A stretch of 64,000 nucleotides of DNA from Desulfofundulus salinus (GTDB lineage: Bacteria; Bacillota; Desulfotomaculia; Desulfotomaculales; Desulfovirgulaceae): NCBI RefSeq assembly GCF_003627965.1, contig NZ_RBWE01000001.1, forward strand, positions 186,001 through 250,000, read 5' to 3'. This document shows, one piece after another, positions 1-8,445 of the stretch. The notes beneath the pieces were generated by a model that saw nothing but the letters and a program-made list of their open reading frames with translations, searched no databases and was not told the DNA's origin. The translations under genes were made by a program, and so were the position numbers. Position 1 is the first letter of the stretch. Each line of letters starts with the position of its first letter.

Positions 1-750
1 ATTGAAGAGGCAGTGCATTCAGGCATTGAAGATATTCTGATCATTACCGGCCGTCATAAGCGGGCCATAGAGGATCATTTCGATAAGTCTCCAGACCTGG
101 AGGAGCAGTTAAAGGCCAGGGAGAAGCTGGGGCTGCTGGAACTGGTTCAAGATATCAGCGAACTGGTTGATATATATTATGTGCGGCAAAAAGAGCCCAG
201 GGGTCTGGGCCATGCCGTATACTGCGCCCGGAAGTTTATCGGCAGCGAGCCCTTTGCCGTACTCCTGGGCGACGATATCGTGCGCAGCAGGACCCCGTGC
301 TTGAAGCAGCTTTTAAACCTCTACGAAGAAATGCCCGGCACCATCCTGGCGGTGCAGGAAGTGTCCCCGGAAGATGTCAGCAAGTACGGGATCCTGGATG
401 CCGAGCCCATCAGAGAAGGCGTTTACCGGGTGCGGGATCTGGTGGAAAAGCCGGCTCCCGAAGAGGCCCCCTCCCGCCTGGCTATCATGGGCCGTTACAT
501 AATTGACCCGCGTATCTTTGATATACTGGCCAAAACACCCCCCGGGGCGGGCGGGGAAATCCAGCTTACCGATGCCCTCCGGGTGCTCTGCCGGGAGCAG
601 CCCGTGTACGGCCTGGTCTTCAAAGGGCGGCGCTACGATGTGGGAGATAAGCTGGGCTACCTGAAAGCCATGGTGGAATTTGCCCTGGAACGCCCGGATC
701 TTGGTGAAGAGTTTGCGGCCTATCTCAAGGAGGTTGCCCGGACCCTCTAA
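1..750 (+). CDS. galU: UTP-glucose-1-phosphate uridylyltransferase, 5'-truncated by window edge
   Basis: This cytoplasmic enzyme makes UDP-glucose from UTP and glucose-1-phosphate. The reading frame is open from the first base (reads IEEAVHSGIEDILIITGR), so the nucleotide-binding N-terminus lies outside the window and the GTG at 13 is not the real start. Visible GalU-family features are the GRHKRAIEDHFD segment, the LGDDI metal/sugar site, the VEKP motif and GGEIQLTDAL near the C-terminus, followed by the usual KGRRYDVGDKLGYLKA. The visible length fits a protein of about 290 residues. It precedes an epimerase that could use its product, separated by 186 bp containing a long inverted repeat. 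Confidence 0.93.
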   Translation: MEEAVHSGIEDILIITGRHKRAIEDHFDKSPDLEEQLKAREKLGLLELVQDISELVDIYYVRQKEPRGLGHAVYCARKFIGSEPFAVLLGDDIVRSRTPCLKQLLNLYEEMPGTILAVQEVSPEDVSKYGILDAEPIREGVYRVRDLVEKPAPEEAPSRLAIMGRYIIDPRIFDILAKTPPGAGGEIQLTDALRVLCREQPVYGLVFKGRRYDVGDKLGYLKAMVEFALERPDLGEEFAAYLKEVARTL

Positions 751-782
751 GGGCCTGGCAGGTACGGGAGCCGGTGGCAAAG

Positions 783-899
783 GCCGGCTGTAAATGTTCA
801 GTAAAACCGCTCTGTTAACTGCAGGGGCACGGCGTTGTCCAGAGCGAACGATTTTGCGGAGCGCCGGTAAAGCGGATTAACTGAACACTTACGGCCGGC
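783..899. repeat. Long imperfect inverted repeat between galU and the epimerase gene
   Basis: The arms 784-811 and 871-898 are complementary over about 28 bases with a few mismatches (left core TGTAAATGTTCAGT, right core ACTGAACACTTACGG). The roughly 60-base centre may fold further. No T-run follows, so it is not an ordinary terminator. It could be a miniature palindromic element (REP/MITE-like) or a processed mRNA structure. Confidence 0.55.
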
Positions 900-936
900 T
901 CCTGTTTGGTTACATAAGAAACGAAAGGAGTTAATC

Positions 937-1878
937 ATGCGGATTCTGGTTACCGGCGGTGCCGGTTTTATTGGTTCCCATGTGGTGGAACAGCTGGCGA
1001 CCTGCGGAGCAGATGTTGCGGTGCTGGATGATCTCTCCCGGGGAAGCCTTTCCAACCTGCACCCTGCGGCCAGCCTCTATCACGGAGATATCCGGGACGA
1101 AGAGTTCGTGCGGGAAACTCTGGAGCAGTTTCGGCCCCGGGTGGTCATTCACCAGGCGGCCCAGGTGGACGTGCAGACCTCCCTGGAAGACCCTGCCCGG
1201 GATGCCGCGGTAAACATTGGCGGCACCATCCACCTGCTGGAGGCGTGCCGGCGCACAGGGGTGGAAAAGGTGATCTATGCCTCCTCGGCGGCGGTTTACG
1301 GGGATCCCCTCTACCTGCCCGTGGACGAGGAACATCCCGTTCGCCCCCTGGCGGGGTACGGTATTTCCAAGCATACGGTGGAACACTACCTGGAAGTTTA
1401 CCGGGGGCTTTACGGGTTGGATTACACCGTGCTGCGCTACGCCAACGTTTATGGCCCCCGGCAGGACGCCACCGGTGAGGGGGGCGTGGTGGCCGTTTTT
1501 ATCCACCGTCTGCTGCAGGGTGAAGCTCCCTGTATCTTTGGTGACGGCGAGCAGACCCGGGATTTCGTTTACGTGGGGGATGTGGCCGCGGCCAACCTGG
1601 CCGCCGTGAAAAAAGGCAGCGGCCGGGTGTTTAATGTGAGCACCGGCCGGGCCACGTCGGTGAACGATCTATTCCAGCTGCTGCGACAAATTACCGGGAG
1701 CAAAATAAAAGCCCGCTACTGCCCGCCCCGCCCGGGGGACATTCGCCATAGCTATTTATCCTGCGATCTTGCGCGAAACATCCTGGGCTGGCAGGCCCTC
1801 ACGGACCTGGTTGCCGGTTTGAACTTGACCGTGGAGTGGTATAAAAAAGAAAGGTGTCTATTTGTGAACGGTTCTTGA
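937..1878 (+). CDS. galE: NAD-dependent epimerase/dehydratase, UDP-glucose 4-epimerase type
   Basis: This extended short-chain dehydrogenase (313 aa) probably interconverts UDP-glucose and UDP-galactose. The NAD-binding Rossmann motif TGGAGFIGSH is at residues 6-15. The catalytic Ser region YASSAAVYG is near 111-119 and the YGISK catalytic pair near 141-145. GDGEQTRDFVYVGDVA is the usual sugar-nucleotide-binding stretch. ATG 937 is preceded by AAAGGAG at good spacing. The upstream galU would supply UDP-glucose. Length and motifs are full. Exact substrate (UDP-Glc, UDP-GlcNAc or another sugar) cannot be fixed from sequence, so galE is a family-level name. Confidence 0.85.
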   Translation: MRILVTGGAGFIGSHVVEQLATCGADVAVLDDLSRGSLSNLHPAASLYHGDIRDEEFVRETLEQFRPRVVIHQAAQVDVQTSLEDPARDAAVNIGGTIHLLEACRRTGVEKVIYASSAAVYGDPLYLPVDEEHPVRPLAGYGISKHTVEHYLEVYRGLYGLDYTVLRYANVYGPRQDATGEGGVVAVFIHRLLQGEAPCIFGDGEQTRDFVYVGDVAAANLAAVKKGSGRVFNVSTGRATSVNDLFQLLRQITGSKIKARYCPPRPGDIRHSYLSCDLARNILGWQALTDLVAGLNLTVEWYKKERCLFVNGS

Positions 1879-1992
1879 GCTCCCGTAGCCGGCCGGGGGC
1901 TTGCTTTTCCGGCTTTGCTGAAGCTGCCGGAGATATTCTTCAAACATCTTTTGTCTCTTTTCAAGCTGTTTAAGCAGTTTTTGGCTGTTCAT
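1858..1992 (-). CDS. Small coiled-coil protein, unknown function
   Basis: This 44-residue gene lies opposite the end of the epimerase gene and overlaps it by 21 bases. It begins MNSQKLLKQLEKRQKMFEEY and is rich in Leu, Lys, Glu and Gln, which predicts an amphipathic coiled coil, then ends in a basic tail. The start is supported by GGGAGG about 9 bases upstream of the ATG. It is convergent with the epimerase and divergent from the DUF421 gene, so 1993-2148 should hold promoters in both directions. I do not recognise the family. A good ribosome site and helical composition favour a real gene, but its short length keeps confidence moderate. Confidence 0.45.
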   Translation of the reverse strand: MNSQKLLKQLEKRQKMFEEYLRQLQQSRKSKPPAGYGSSRTVHK

Positions 1993-2148
1993 GCGTTACA
2001 CCCTCCCAGGGGTATTATTACCATAATATGGTTAAATCAAACCCCGTTTGCAACGTGTTCCCGGATGCCCCGGCGTTCAAGAGGTATAAATTCCCTGGCC
2101 CCCGGTAAACTAAGGCTTGTAAATTAATACTGACGGAGGGAAGGGAAG

Positions 2149-2886
2149 ATGAATCCTTATTTGGAAATTCTCATCCGGGGTGTGGGGGCCTTTGTGGCGG
2201 TGCTTGTGGTTACCCGGGTGGTGGGTAAAACCCAGGTGGGCCAGCTTACGGTAGCGGACTTTGTAAATGCCATTGTCATCGGCTCCATTGCCGCTTCCCT
2301 GGTAACGGATTTAAAGGAAAACGGCTGGTATTATGCCTTTGGCCTGCTGCTTTTTGGCCTTTTGACGGTTATTTCGGAGTATGCCTCTTTAAAAAACCGC
2401 CCCCTGCGCAAGTTAATTGAAGGCGAGCCTACTGTGATCATCCATAACGGCAAGATCCTGGAAGATAATATGAAAAAGTTAATTTATAATATGGATGACC
2501 TCATGGTGCAGCTGAGGGAAAAAAATGTGTTCAATATAGCCGATGTGGAGTTTGCCGTTGCCGAGCCAAACGGTGGGCTAAGCGTGCTGTTGAAAAGCCA
2601 CAAGCAACCTCTTACTCCCAGTGATATGCAGATACCTACCAAATATCAGGGCATTCCTTCGGAGTTGATTGTGGATGGTGTAGTAATCCAGCAAAACCTG
2701 AAGCAAAACAACCTCACCGAGGACTGGCTCTACCGGGAACTGGAAAAGCAGGGCGTCAAATCGGTCAAGGATGTCATGTACGCCAGCCTGGATTCGGAAG
2801 GCAAATTGTATGTGGATAAAAAAGAGGATACCATGCAGCATGTTACAGATATTACCGACAAACTTCCCGGCAAAATGCCCCAGTAG
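2149..2886 (+). CDS. DUF421 (YetF/YcaP family) membrane protein
   Basis: This 245-residue protein has the DUF421 layout: three N-terminal membrane helices (about residues 7-25, 38-56 and 62-80), with TRVVGKTQVGQLTVADFV between the first two. A soluble alpha/beta region then starts at GEPTVIIHNGKILEDNMKK and DDLMVQLREKNVFNIADVEFAV, the most conserved block of the family. It sits in the cytoplasmic membrane with the C-terminal domain in the cytoplasm. The molecular function is unknown; in Bacillus relatives are linked to spores. ATG 2149 follows GGAGGGAAGGG. It is a single gene, about 80 bp before the phosphohexomutase, and looks complete. Confidence 0.88.
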   Translation: MNPYLEILIRGVGAFVAVLVVTRVVGKTQVGQLTVADFVNAIVIGSIAASLVTDLKENGWYYAFGLLLFGLLTVISEYASLKNRPLRKLIEGEPTVIIHNGKILEDNMKKLIYNMDDLMVQLREKNVFNIADVEFAVAEPNGGLSVLLKSHKQPLTPSDMQIPTKYQGIPSELIVDGVVIQQNLKQNNLTEDWLYRELEKQGVKSVKDVMYASLDSEGKLYVDKKEDTMQHVTDITDKLPGKMPQ

Positions 2887-2966
2887 GGCCACCGGGAAAA
2901 GGAATCGGGCGGTGGTGGGAAGAATCACCATTAAATGGAGGTTGGAATTAGAAGGGGGGACTTAAC

Positions 2967-4385
2967 TTGGCAACCAAAATTTCCTTCGGTACCGACGGCT
3001 GGCGGGGCATTTTGGCCCGGGATTTCACCTTTGATAATGTGGCTCTGGTGACCCGGGCGGTGGCCGATTACCTCCACGTCCACCACCTGGCCGGGCGGGG
3101 TGTAGTGGTCGGGTACGACAACCGTTTCCTGTCGGAACAACTGGCCGCCACCGTGGCCGGTGTTTTCACCGGGCGGGGTATTCCCGTCTATCTTACCGAA
3201 AGGGCCACTCCCACCCCCGTTACTGCCTTTGCCATAAAGGAGCGCCGGGCCGGGGGGGCCGTAATGCTGACGGCCAGTCACAACCCGCCCGAATATAACG
3301 GTTTTAAGTTTATCCCCGAGTATGCCGGGCCGGCCCTGCCCCATATTACCCGGGAGATTGAAGATAATATTCACCGCCTGCAGGCGGCCGGGGAACACGA
3401 AGGCGGGCCGGCTGAACCTTCCGGGGACGCTGCTCAAAAGATCGACCCCCGGCCTGCTTACTTCCAGCACATCACAAAGCTCGTTGATCTTGACGCCATA
3501 AGAAAGGCCCGTTTAAGGATTATCGTGGATCCCATGTACGGGGCGGGTATCGGTTACCTGGAAGATATTCTGGGTGGTGAGGGTATCGAGGTGGAAGCAA
3601 TCCATAACCGGCGGGATCCCCTTTTCGGCGGTAGCCTCCCCGAGCCAACCGGAAAGTCCCTGGGGGAGCTGCGCTCCCTGGTCCTGGAGCATAATGCCCA
3701 TCTGGGCCTGGCCCTGGACGGTGATGCTGACCGTTTCGGCATCATTGACCGGGACGGCACCTATATCGCACCCAACCTGTTCCTGCCCCTGCTGTACTAC
3801 CACCTGCTCCAGACCCGGGGTGAACGGGGGCCGGTGGCCCGTACGGTGGCCACCACCCATTTGCTGGACCGCCTGGCCCGTGCTTTTGATCAAGAAGTTT
3901 ACGAGACGCCCGTTGGCTTTAAGTACATCGGCCAGCACCTGCTGGAAAAGAATTGTCTTTTAGGGGGCGAGGAAAGCGGTGGACTGTCCATTCGCGGGCA
4001 CATTCCGGAAAAAGACGGTATCCTGGCCGGGCTTCTGGCTGCGGAAATGGTGGCTGCCCGCGGCAAAAGCCTGACCGACCTGGCCTCCGAGGTGTGGTCC
4101 CGCTTTGGCCGCCTGTACAGCGAGCGGCTGGACGTACATACATCGGCGGAAGAAAAGGAAAGGATCCAGGGGTTGTTGAAGAATTTCTATCCTCCGGAAA
4201 TTGGCGGCTTGAAGGTGGAGCGGCGCATCGCCGTGGATGGGACCAAGCTGGTGCTGGAAAACGGCGCCTGGGTGCTGGTGCGGGCTTCAGGCACCGAGCC
4301 CCTTTTCCGTATTTACGTGGAGGCCAATACTGAAGATGAGCTGCGCCGGCTCCAGCAGGCCGCGCGGAGCATGCTGGGGCTGTAA
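2967..4385 (+). CDS. Phosphoglucomutase/phosphomannomutase family (alpha-D-phosphohexomutase)
   Basis: The product (472 aa) moves phosphate between C1 and C6 of a hexose phosphate, giving glucose-1-phosphate for the GalU step encoded nearby. All superfamily signatures are present: the phosphoserine loop TASHNPPEYNG near residue 101, the metal loop DGDADRFG near 251, the sugar loop GEESGG near 335, and the phosphate site RASGTEPLFRIY near 440. The start is TTG 2967, supported by GGGGGG seven bases upstream and by the N-terminus ISFGTDGWRG. It is the last intact housekeeping gene before the accessory region. Glucose versus mannose or glucosamine specificity is not decided by the motifs. Confidence 0.92.
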   Translation: MATKISFGTDGWRGILARDFTFDNVALVTRAVADYLHVHHLAGRGVVVGYDNRFLSEQLAATVAGVFTGRGIPVYLTERATPTPVTAFAIKERRAGGAVMLTASHNPPEYNGFKFIPEYAGPALPHITREIEDNIHRLQAAGEHEGGPAEPSGDAAQKIDPRPAYFQHITKLVDLDAIRKARLRIIVDPMYGAGIGYLEDILGGEGIEVEAIHNRRDPLFGGSLPEPTGKSLGELRSLVLEHNAHLGLALDGDADRFGIIDRDGTYIAPNLFLPLLYYHLLQTRGERGPVARTVATTHLLDRLARAFDQEVYETPVGFKYIGQHLLEKNCLLGGEESGGLSIRGHIPEKDGILAGLLAAEMVAARGKSLTDLASEVWSRFGRLYSERLDVHTSAEEKERIQGLLKNFYPPEIGGLKVERRIAVDGTKLVLENGAWVLVRASGTEPLFRIYVEANTEDELRRLQQAARSMLGL

Positions 4386-4406
4386 ACCACGATTCATATC
4401 TCGCTG

Positions 4407-4529
4407 CTACTTCCGCAGGGCGTTCACCGCCTGGGCAAGCCCGGCGATGCTGGCGGCCAGGTTCTCCAGCCTGGTTTCAATGCGCACCAGCAGGTAGGCG
4501 GTGACCACAATGGGAAAGCCGATTGTCTC
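4407..4529 (-). pseudogene. yvrJ-like gene fragment, 5' end lost
   Basis: On the minus strand this reads IGFPIVVTAYLLVRIETRLE, then NLAASIAGLAQAVNALRK and a stop. It matches the small single-helix YvrJ family, whose usual form is about 50 residues with an N-terminal (N)xGFP motif. In-frame TAA at 4530-4532 lies two codons upstream of Ile and there is no start, so the first part of the gene is missing. The break marks a probable junction between chromosome-like DNA and the methylase/recombinase cassette. The lost 5' part might lie at the other end of the inserted element, outside this window. Confidence 0.6.
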
Positions 4530-4572
4530 TTAGTCACGACTTGAGCCATGTTAACAAAGGGGTTCAAGACTA

Positions 4573-4667
4573 CGCATAAGAATCCTTATGTGAAAAAATA
4601 TCCTGGAAAAATTCGCATAAGATGCAGGAAGACGCCCTTTTAAGGGCGAATTTTTTGTTCGCATAAG
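4573..4667. repeat. Three direct CGCATAAG repeats in the leader of the methylase operon
   Basis: CGCATAAG occurs at 4573-4580, 4614-4621 and 4660-4667. The last two are extended to TTCGCATAAG. The first is followed by an inverted partner (CTTATGTG at 4585-4592). The spacings of 41 and 46 bp are near four helical turns. They could be operator sites for autoregulation of the methylase operon or accessory sites for the tyrosine recombinase. Confidence 0.5.
4633..4656 (+). terminator. Terminator-like hairpin in the methylase leader
   Basis: The stem CGCCCTT/AAGGGCG is followed by AATTTTTT, the form of an intrinsic terminator. It lies 28 bases before the methylase start and between two CGCATAAG repeats, so it could stop upstream transcription or act as an attenuator. 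Confidence 0.55.
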
Positions 4668-4683
4668 TTAACTCAGGGGGGAG

Positions 4684-5529
4684 ATGGTTGTGTACGAGAC
4701 ATACCATGCACAGGCAAAGGAAGAAAGTCCCAGACCCCCCGTCAAGTGGGCAGGGGGGAAATCCCAGCTTATACCCCAGTTCGAACCGTTGTTTCCTAAA
4801 AGAGAGTACAGCCTCTACGTTGAGCCTTTTGTTGGCGGCGGGGCGGTTTTCTTCCACCTGTTACCCCCCAGGGCGGTGTTAATAGACAGCAATGATGAGT
4901 TAATCAATTTCTACCTGGTTGTGCGGGACGACCTGGAGGCCCTTCTACAGGACCTGAGAAGGCACGAAAATACTGCGGAATACTACTACCGCATCCGTGC
5001 CCTTGATCCCGGTCAGCTAACTCCCGTGGAGCGGGCCTCAAGATTTCTCTACCTGAACAAGACTGGTTATAACGGGTTATGGCGTGTAAACAGCCGGGGG
5101 CAACACAACGTACCCTTCGGGCGCTACAAGAACCCCAAAATAGTGGATGAGCCGAACCTCCGCCTGGTAAGCGTGGCTTTGAAAAGGGCGGAGATAATCT
5201 GCGGCGACTTCAGCCGGATTCTGGACTGCACAGCTCCGGGAGCTTTCGTTTACCTGGACCCGCCCTACCATCCGCTTTCGGAAACAGCCAATTTCACCAG
5301 CTATACTCCCGATGCATTTGGAGAAGACGACCAGCGGCGCCTGGCGGAGGTGTTTCGGGAACTGGACCGGAGGGGTTGCCTGGTCATGTTGAGCAATTCT
5401 GATACGCCTTTCATACGCGAGCTTTATAAAAACTATGATATACAGGTGGTTTACGCGAAAAGAGCCATTAACTGCCGGGCCGATAAGCGGGGACCGATAG
5501 CGGAACTGGTTATCCGTAACTATAGTTAA
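4684..5529 (+). CDS. DNA adenine methyltransferase (Dam/D12 class)
   Basis: The protein (281 aa) is an N6-adenine methyltransferase of the alpha (D12) class. The AdoMet-binding motif I appears as PPVKWAGGKSQLIPQ (from residue 18) with YVEPFVGGGAVFFHLL; the catalytic motif IV is YLDPPYHPLS near 190. The HNVPFGRYKNPK block in the middle is typical of the Dam target-recognition region, so GATC or a related site is plausible but not shown. Its stop is close to the start of a nuclease-like gene (about 15 bp), consistent with a modification gene protecting against its partner. The ATG follows GGGGGGAG. Complete length. Confidence 0.88.
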   Translation: MVVYETYHAQAKEESPRPPVKWAGGKSQLIPQFEPLFPKREYSLYVEPFVGGGAVFFHLLPPRAVLIDSNDELINFYLVVRDDLEALLQDLRRHENTAEYYYRIRALDPGQLTPVERASRFLYLNKTGYNGLWRVNSRGQHNVPFGRYKNPKIVDEPNLRLVSVALKRAEIICGDFSRILDCTAPGAFVYLDPPYHPLSETANFTSYTPDAFGEDDQRRLAEVFRELDRRGCLVMLSNSDTPFIRELYKNYDIQVVYAKRAINCRADKRGPIAELVIRNYS

Positions 5530-5544
5530 CCGGGGGTGGGGAGA

Positions 5545-5979
5545 TTGTCACCGGGCGGGAAAGGAACCAAAACAGGGGCCGTTTGGGAACAGGTTATCAG
5601 GCCGGTTCTTGATATACACTATTCGGGGCGGTTTCAAACCCATGTGACAGTAGGAAATCAACTTTTTGGATCTGCCTACCAGGCTGATTTTGTCGTTCAG
5701 GACGATACCGGTGGAATCATAGTCAGTGCAAAATGGCAACAGATTCGTGGGACGGTAGAACAAAAACTTCTGTATGATATAGCAAGCCTTATTTCCATTA
5801 TTCGAAATTCGGACGAGTATCGCAAGGCTTATGTAGTTCTTGGTGGAACCGGCTTTTCCGAAAAGGCGCGCAGCTTTTTGCTGCAAAATAAGCACCGTGA
5901 GATTTTTGCTGATGGTCACCTGGTGGAAGTTTTATCCCTGGAAGATTTTCTTGCCCGTGCCAACAAGGGGGAGCTGTAA
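5545..5979 (+). CDS. Probable restriction endonuclease of the PD-(D/E)XK superfamily
   Basis: This 144-residue protein carries a plausible PD-(D/E)XK core: ADFVV near residues 51-55, then a hairpin ending IIVSAKWQQI, where the AKW segment supplies the usual lysine and Q replaces E in the (D/E)XK pair, as in several restriction enzymes. Helices and another strand (KAYVVLGGTG) follow. Position directly after a Dam-type methylase makes a restriction role the best inference, but no specific family is recognised. TTG 5545 is chosen because GGGGTGGGG lies just upstream; GTG 5536 is an alternative adding three residues. Only three bases separate it from the recombinase gene, so the three genes form one operon. 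Confidence 0.6.
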   Translation: MSPGGKGTKTGAVWEQVIRPVLDIHYSGRFQTHVTVGNQLFGSAYQADFVVQDDTGGIIVSAKWQQIRGTVEQKLLYDIASLISIIRNSDEYRKAYVVLGGTGFSEKARSFLLQNKHREIFADGHLVEVLSLEDFLARANKGEL

Positions 5980-5982
5980 TAG

Positions 5983-6834
5983 GTGCTAGATGGGTTTATC
6001 TTGCACTTGAAGAGCCGGAATTGTTCTTTCAAAACCGTGACTGCATATACTGGGGTCTTGCACAGCTTTATGAGATGGCTGGAGGATACAACCGGATTTC
6101 CATTTGACTTGGCTTCCGTCACACCGCTGGATGTGGCTGACTACCGCCGGTACCTGCTAAACAAGAATCGCAAGCCAGCCACAATAAACCTTCACCTGGA
6201 TGCCCTGTCATCTTATTTTTCGTGGGCTGCGTCCAGTGGCGTGATCTCTTCCGACCCGACGAAGGGTATTAAGAGGGTGCCGGAGCAGCGTGGAGCTCCC
6301 AGGTGGCTCACGAGGCAGGAATTGGGAACGCTGATGAGAGCGGTACAGAAGTACGGCATTCCCAGGGACCGGGCGCTGCTGGCAATTCTACTACACACCG
6401 GCCTGCGGATTTCCGAGGCGGTGTCACTGCATGTGGAAGACGTGGTAATCCGGGAGCGTTCAGGCTGGGTGACGGTCCGGGAGGGCAAGGGTGGAAAACG
6501 TAGGGAAGTGCCGTTGAACGTTACGGTCCGAAGAATAATTCAGGAGTGGCTGGTTGTCCATCCCGGCGGCGACTGGCTCTTTCCCGGTCGAAAAGGACAC
6601 ATGACTGTCCGGGCCGGAGAAAAGATATTGGAGAGATACGCCCGGCTGGCGGGGGTGGAGGTTACACCTCACCAGTTGCGGCACACCTTCTGCAAGATGC
6701 TGGTGGATGCCGGGGAGTCCCTGGACCGGGTGGCAGTTTTAGCGGGCCACTCTAATTTGAACACCACGGCCAGGTACACCAGGCCGGGGATGCAGGATTT
6801 GGAAAAAGCTGTGGAGAAGCTTTCGTGGGAATAA
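5983..6834 (+). CDS. Tyrosine recombinase/integrase (XerC/D-like)
   Basis: This site-specific recombinase (283 aa) has the two-domain XerC/D form: an N-terminal SAM-like core-binding domain (residues 1-90) and a C-terminal catalytic domain. Catalytic residues are visible: Arg in HTGLRISEAV (about 140), Lys in the EGKGGKRREV hairpin, HxxR in HQLRHTF (about 230), His in LAGHSNLNTTARYT and the nucleophile Tyr of ARYTRP (about 260). The start is GTG 5983. It is co-transcribed with the methylase and nuclease, an unusual partnership for an integrase, and ends 3 bp before the 9-bp target site of the composite transposon. It may integrate the wider island or just this cassette. Confidence 0.88.
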   Translation: MLDGFILHLKSRNCSFKTVTAYTGVLHSFMRWLEDTTGFPFDLASVTPLDVADYRRYLLNKNRKPATINLHLDALSSYFSWAASSGVISSDPTKGIKRVPEQRGAPRWLTRQELGTLMRAVQKYGIPRDRALLAILLHTGLRISEAVSLHVEDVVIRERSGWVTVREGKGGKRREVPLNVTVRRIIQEWLVVHPGGDWLFPGRKGHMTVRAGEKILERYARLAGVEVTPHQLRHTFCKMLVDAGESLDRVAVLAGHSNLNTTARYTRPGMQDLEKAVEKLSWE

Positions 6835-6836
6835 AA

Positions 6837-6845
6837 AATTTCTTA
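6837..6845. repeat. Left 9-bp target-site duplication (AATTTCTTA)
   Basis: AATTTCTTA directly abuts the left ISLre2 terminal repeat and is repeated exactly at 12919-12927 beside the right terminal repeat. Nine-base duplications are the rule for ISLre2-type insertions. Confidence 0.75.
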
Positions 6846-6946
6846 GGCCGTGTAAAATTTCAGTAGGCACCAGAAGGGGATCAGCCTCCTGAAAAAGAAA
6901 TGAGACCTCGCGCGCCAAAACACCCCAAAGAGGAGTATGAGGTCTC

Positions 6947-8377
6947 ATGCTAAATATTCGCCAAATAGTGGGTGCAGTCCTTCTTTTCGTCACCGGCCTG
7001 GTTAAATTAATTGGTGGGTGCAAAGACTTTTATGAACTTGAAAAAGGTATCCACGAGCTTTGTCAGAAGGTCAGCAACCAAATATTCACCTGGGCACTGG
7101 AACAGCTCGATACCCGCCTGATGAATGAACGTGACCGGAGCACCTGGAAGGTGGTCGGGTTTCGGGATAAAACAGCCATCAGCACCATTGGGGAATTTCT
7201 CTACAAAAGGCGCATGTACAAAAACAAAAAAACCGGGGAAACCAGATTCTTTTTAGATGAGCTGTTGGGCTGGCCGGAGCGGGCCAGGATTACCCCCCGC
7301 CTAAAAGAACTGGCTGTCAAACTAAGCACTGAGCTTACCTTTGATCGGGCCGCGGAGATTTTGAGCTACCTTGTTCCCGGCGTAAGTCCCATGACCATCT
7401 GGCAGGCCACCCAGGAAGTAGGCGAAGTTCTCCAACGCGAAGGCCAAGAAAAAAGAGCAGCGGTTTTTGAAGACGGCGAAGCTCCCGGAGGGAAAGAGGT
7501 GGCCCCGGAGCTGTGTATTGAAGCCGACGGGGTGATGATCCGCCTGCAAAGGGCAAAGCAGAAACGAGGAGAAATCAAACACATAGTAGCTTACGAGGGG
7601 AAGGAGCAAATAGACCGGGATCGCTTCGCCCTGAAAAACAAGCTTGTGTTAAGCGGCTTAAATGAAGGTGAGGCAGTCTGGGAAGAAGGTTATGCCGAGA
7701 TCGGGGGGAAATGGGATTTAAGCCGGACCCAAAAGATCTACATTGGCGGCGATGGAGCAGACTGGCCCAAGCAGGGAGTGGAATACTTCCCCGGCGCCGA
7801 ATATCGCTTAGACCCATACCACCTGAGCAAGCATTTAACGGAAGCTCTCTGGTATGATGAAGAAACCTTCCGGAAGGTAGCCGCAGCTATTTCCCGGGGT
7901 AACTGGCAGGAAACCCAAGGGATTCTAACGGAAGCAGCGAAAAAGACCCGAGGTAACCGGAAGAAGAGGATCACCAGGTTTTTGCACTATCTTGAGGAAA
8001 ACTGGGTGGGGATTGTTGCCTCGCCGGGAGCAAAACGCCTGGGCACCATTGAAGGGCAGATACAACACAACGTGGCCCGGCGGATGAAACGCCTGGGAGC
8101 CCGGTGGACCATTAACGGTGGGGACCGGATGGCCCGGATTTTGGCCGCTAAGGCAAACGGGAAGCTTGATAATTATGTTTTGCGCTGGCCGGTGAAACAC
8201 GAAAAACTGAGGGAATTGGCGCAGATAAAACCAGTGGAAAAACAAAAAGCCGGGGATGTGGAAAAATGGCTGCAGGTGTCTTTACCGGCATTAAAGGGTC
8301 CTTTTGCCGACCGGCCGTGGATTAAGTATGTTTTACGGGAACTTGCCCGGCCAGATTTTGCTGCCCTTATTTGCTAA
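6947..8377 (+). CDS. ISLre2-family (UPF0236) transposase
   Basis: This 476-residue transposase matches the ISLre2/UPF0236 family, recognised from the opening region (CQKVSNQIFTWALEQLDTRL), RDKTAISTIGEFLYKRRMYK, the ELCIEADGVMIRLQR block with its probable catalytic acid, and GGDGADWPKQGVEYFPGAEY with YRLDPYHLSKHL. The C-terminal IEGQIQHNVARRMKRLGARW is also typical. The frame is intact and of full length, so the element may be active. The ATG lies inside the right arm of a subterminal hairpin (ATGAGACCTC at 6899-6908 and GAGGTCTCAT at 6939-6948), which could limit translation from read-through mRNA. No stop or frameshift was seen. Confidence 0.88.
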   Translation: MLNIRQIVGAVLLFVTGLVKLIGGCKDFYELEKGIHELCQKVSNQIFTWALEQLDTRLMNERDRSTWKVVGFRDKTAISTIGEFLYKRRMYKNKKTGETRFFLDELLGWPERARITPRLKELAVKLSTELTFDRAAEILSYLVPGVSPMTIWQATQEVGEVLQREGQEKRAAVFEDGEAPGGKEVAPELCIEADGVMIRLQRAKQKRGEIKHIVAYEGKEQIDRDRFALKNKLVLSGLNEGEAVWEEGYAEIGGKWDLSRTQKIYIGGDGADWPKQGVEYFPGAEYRLDPYHLSKHLTEALWYDEETFRKVAAAISRGNWQETQGILTEAAKKTRGNRKKRITRFLHYLEENWVGIVASPGAKRLGTIEGQIQHNVARRMKRLGARWTINGGDRMARILAAKANGKLDNYVLRWPVKHEKLRELAQIKPVEKQKAGDVEKWLQVSLPALKGPFADRPWIKYVLRELARPDFAALIC

Positions 8378-8445
8378 CCTGTTCCCTGGTGAGCCTCGGA
8401 AGGCTTAAAAGGCAGTGCCGTTAGGGGAGCCTTGACAGCCGGGGT

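Noticed and set aside
1752-1964. 70-residue minus-strand frame
   Set aside because: It is in another frame from the better supported 44-residue gene at 1858-1992 and overlaps the epimerase.
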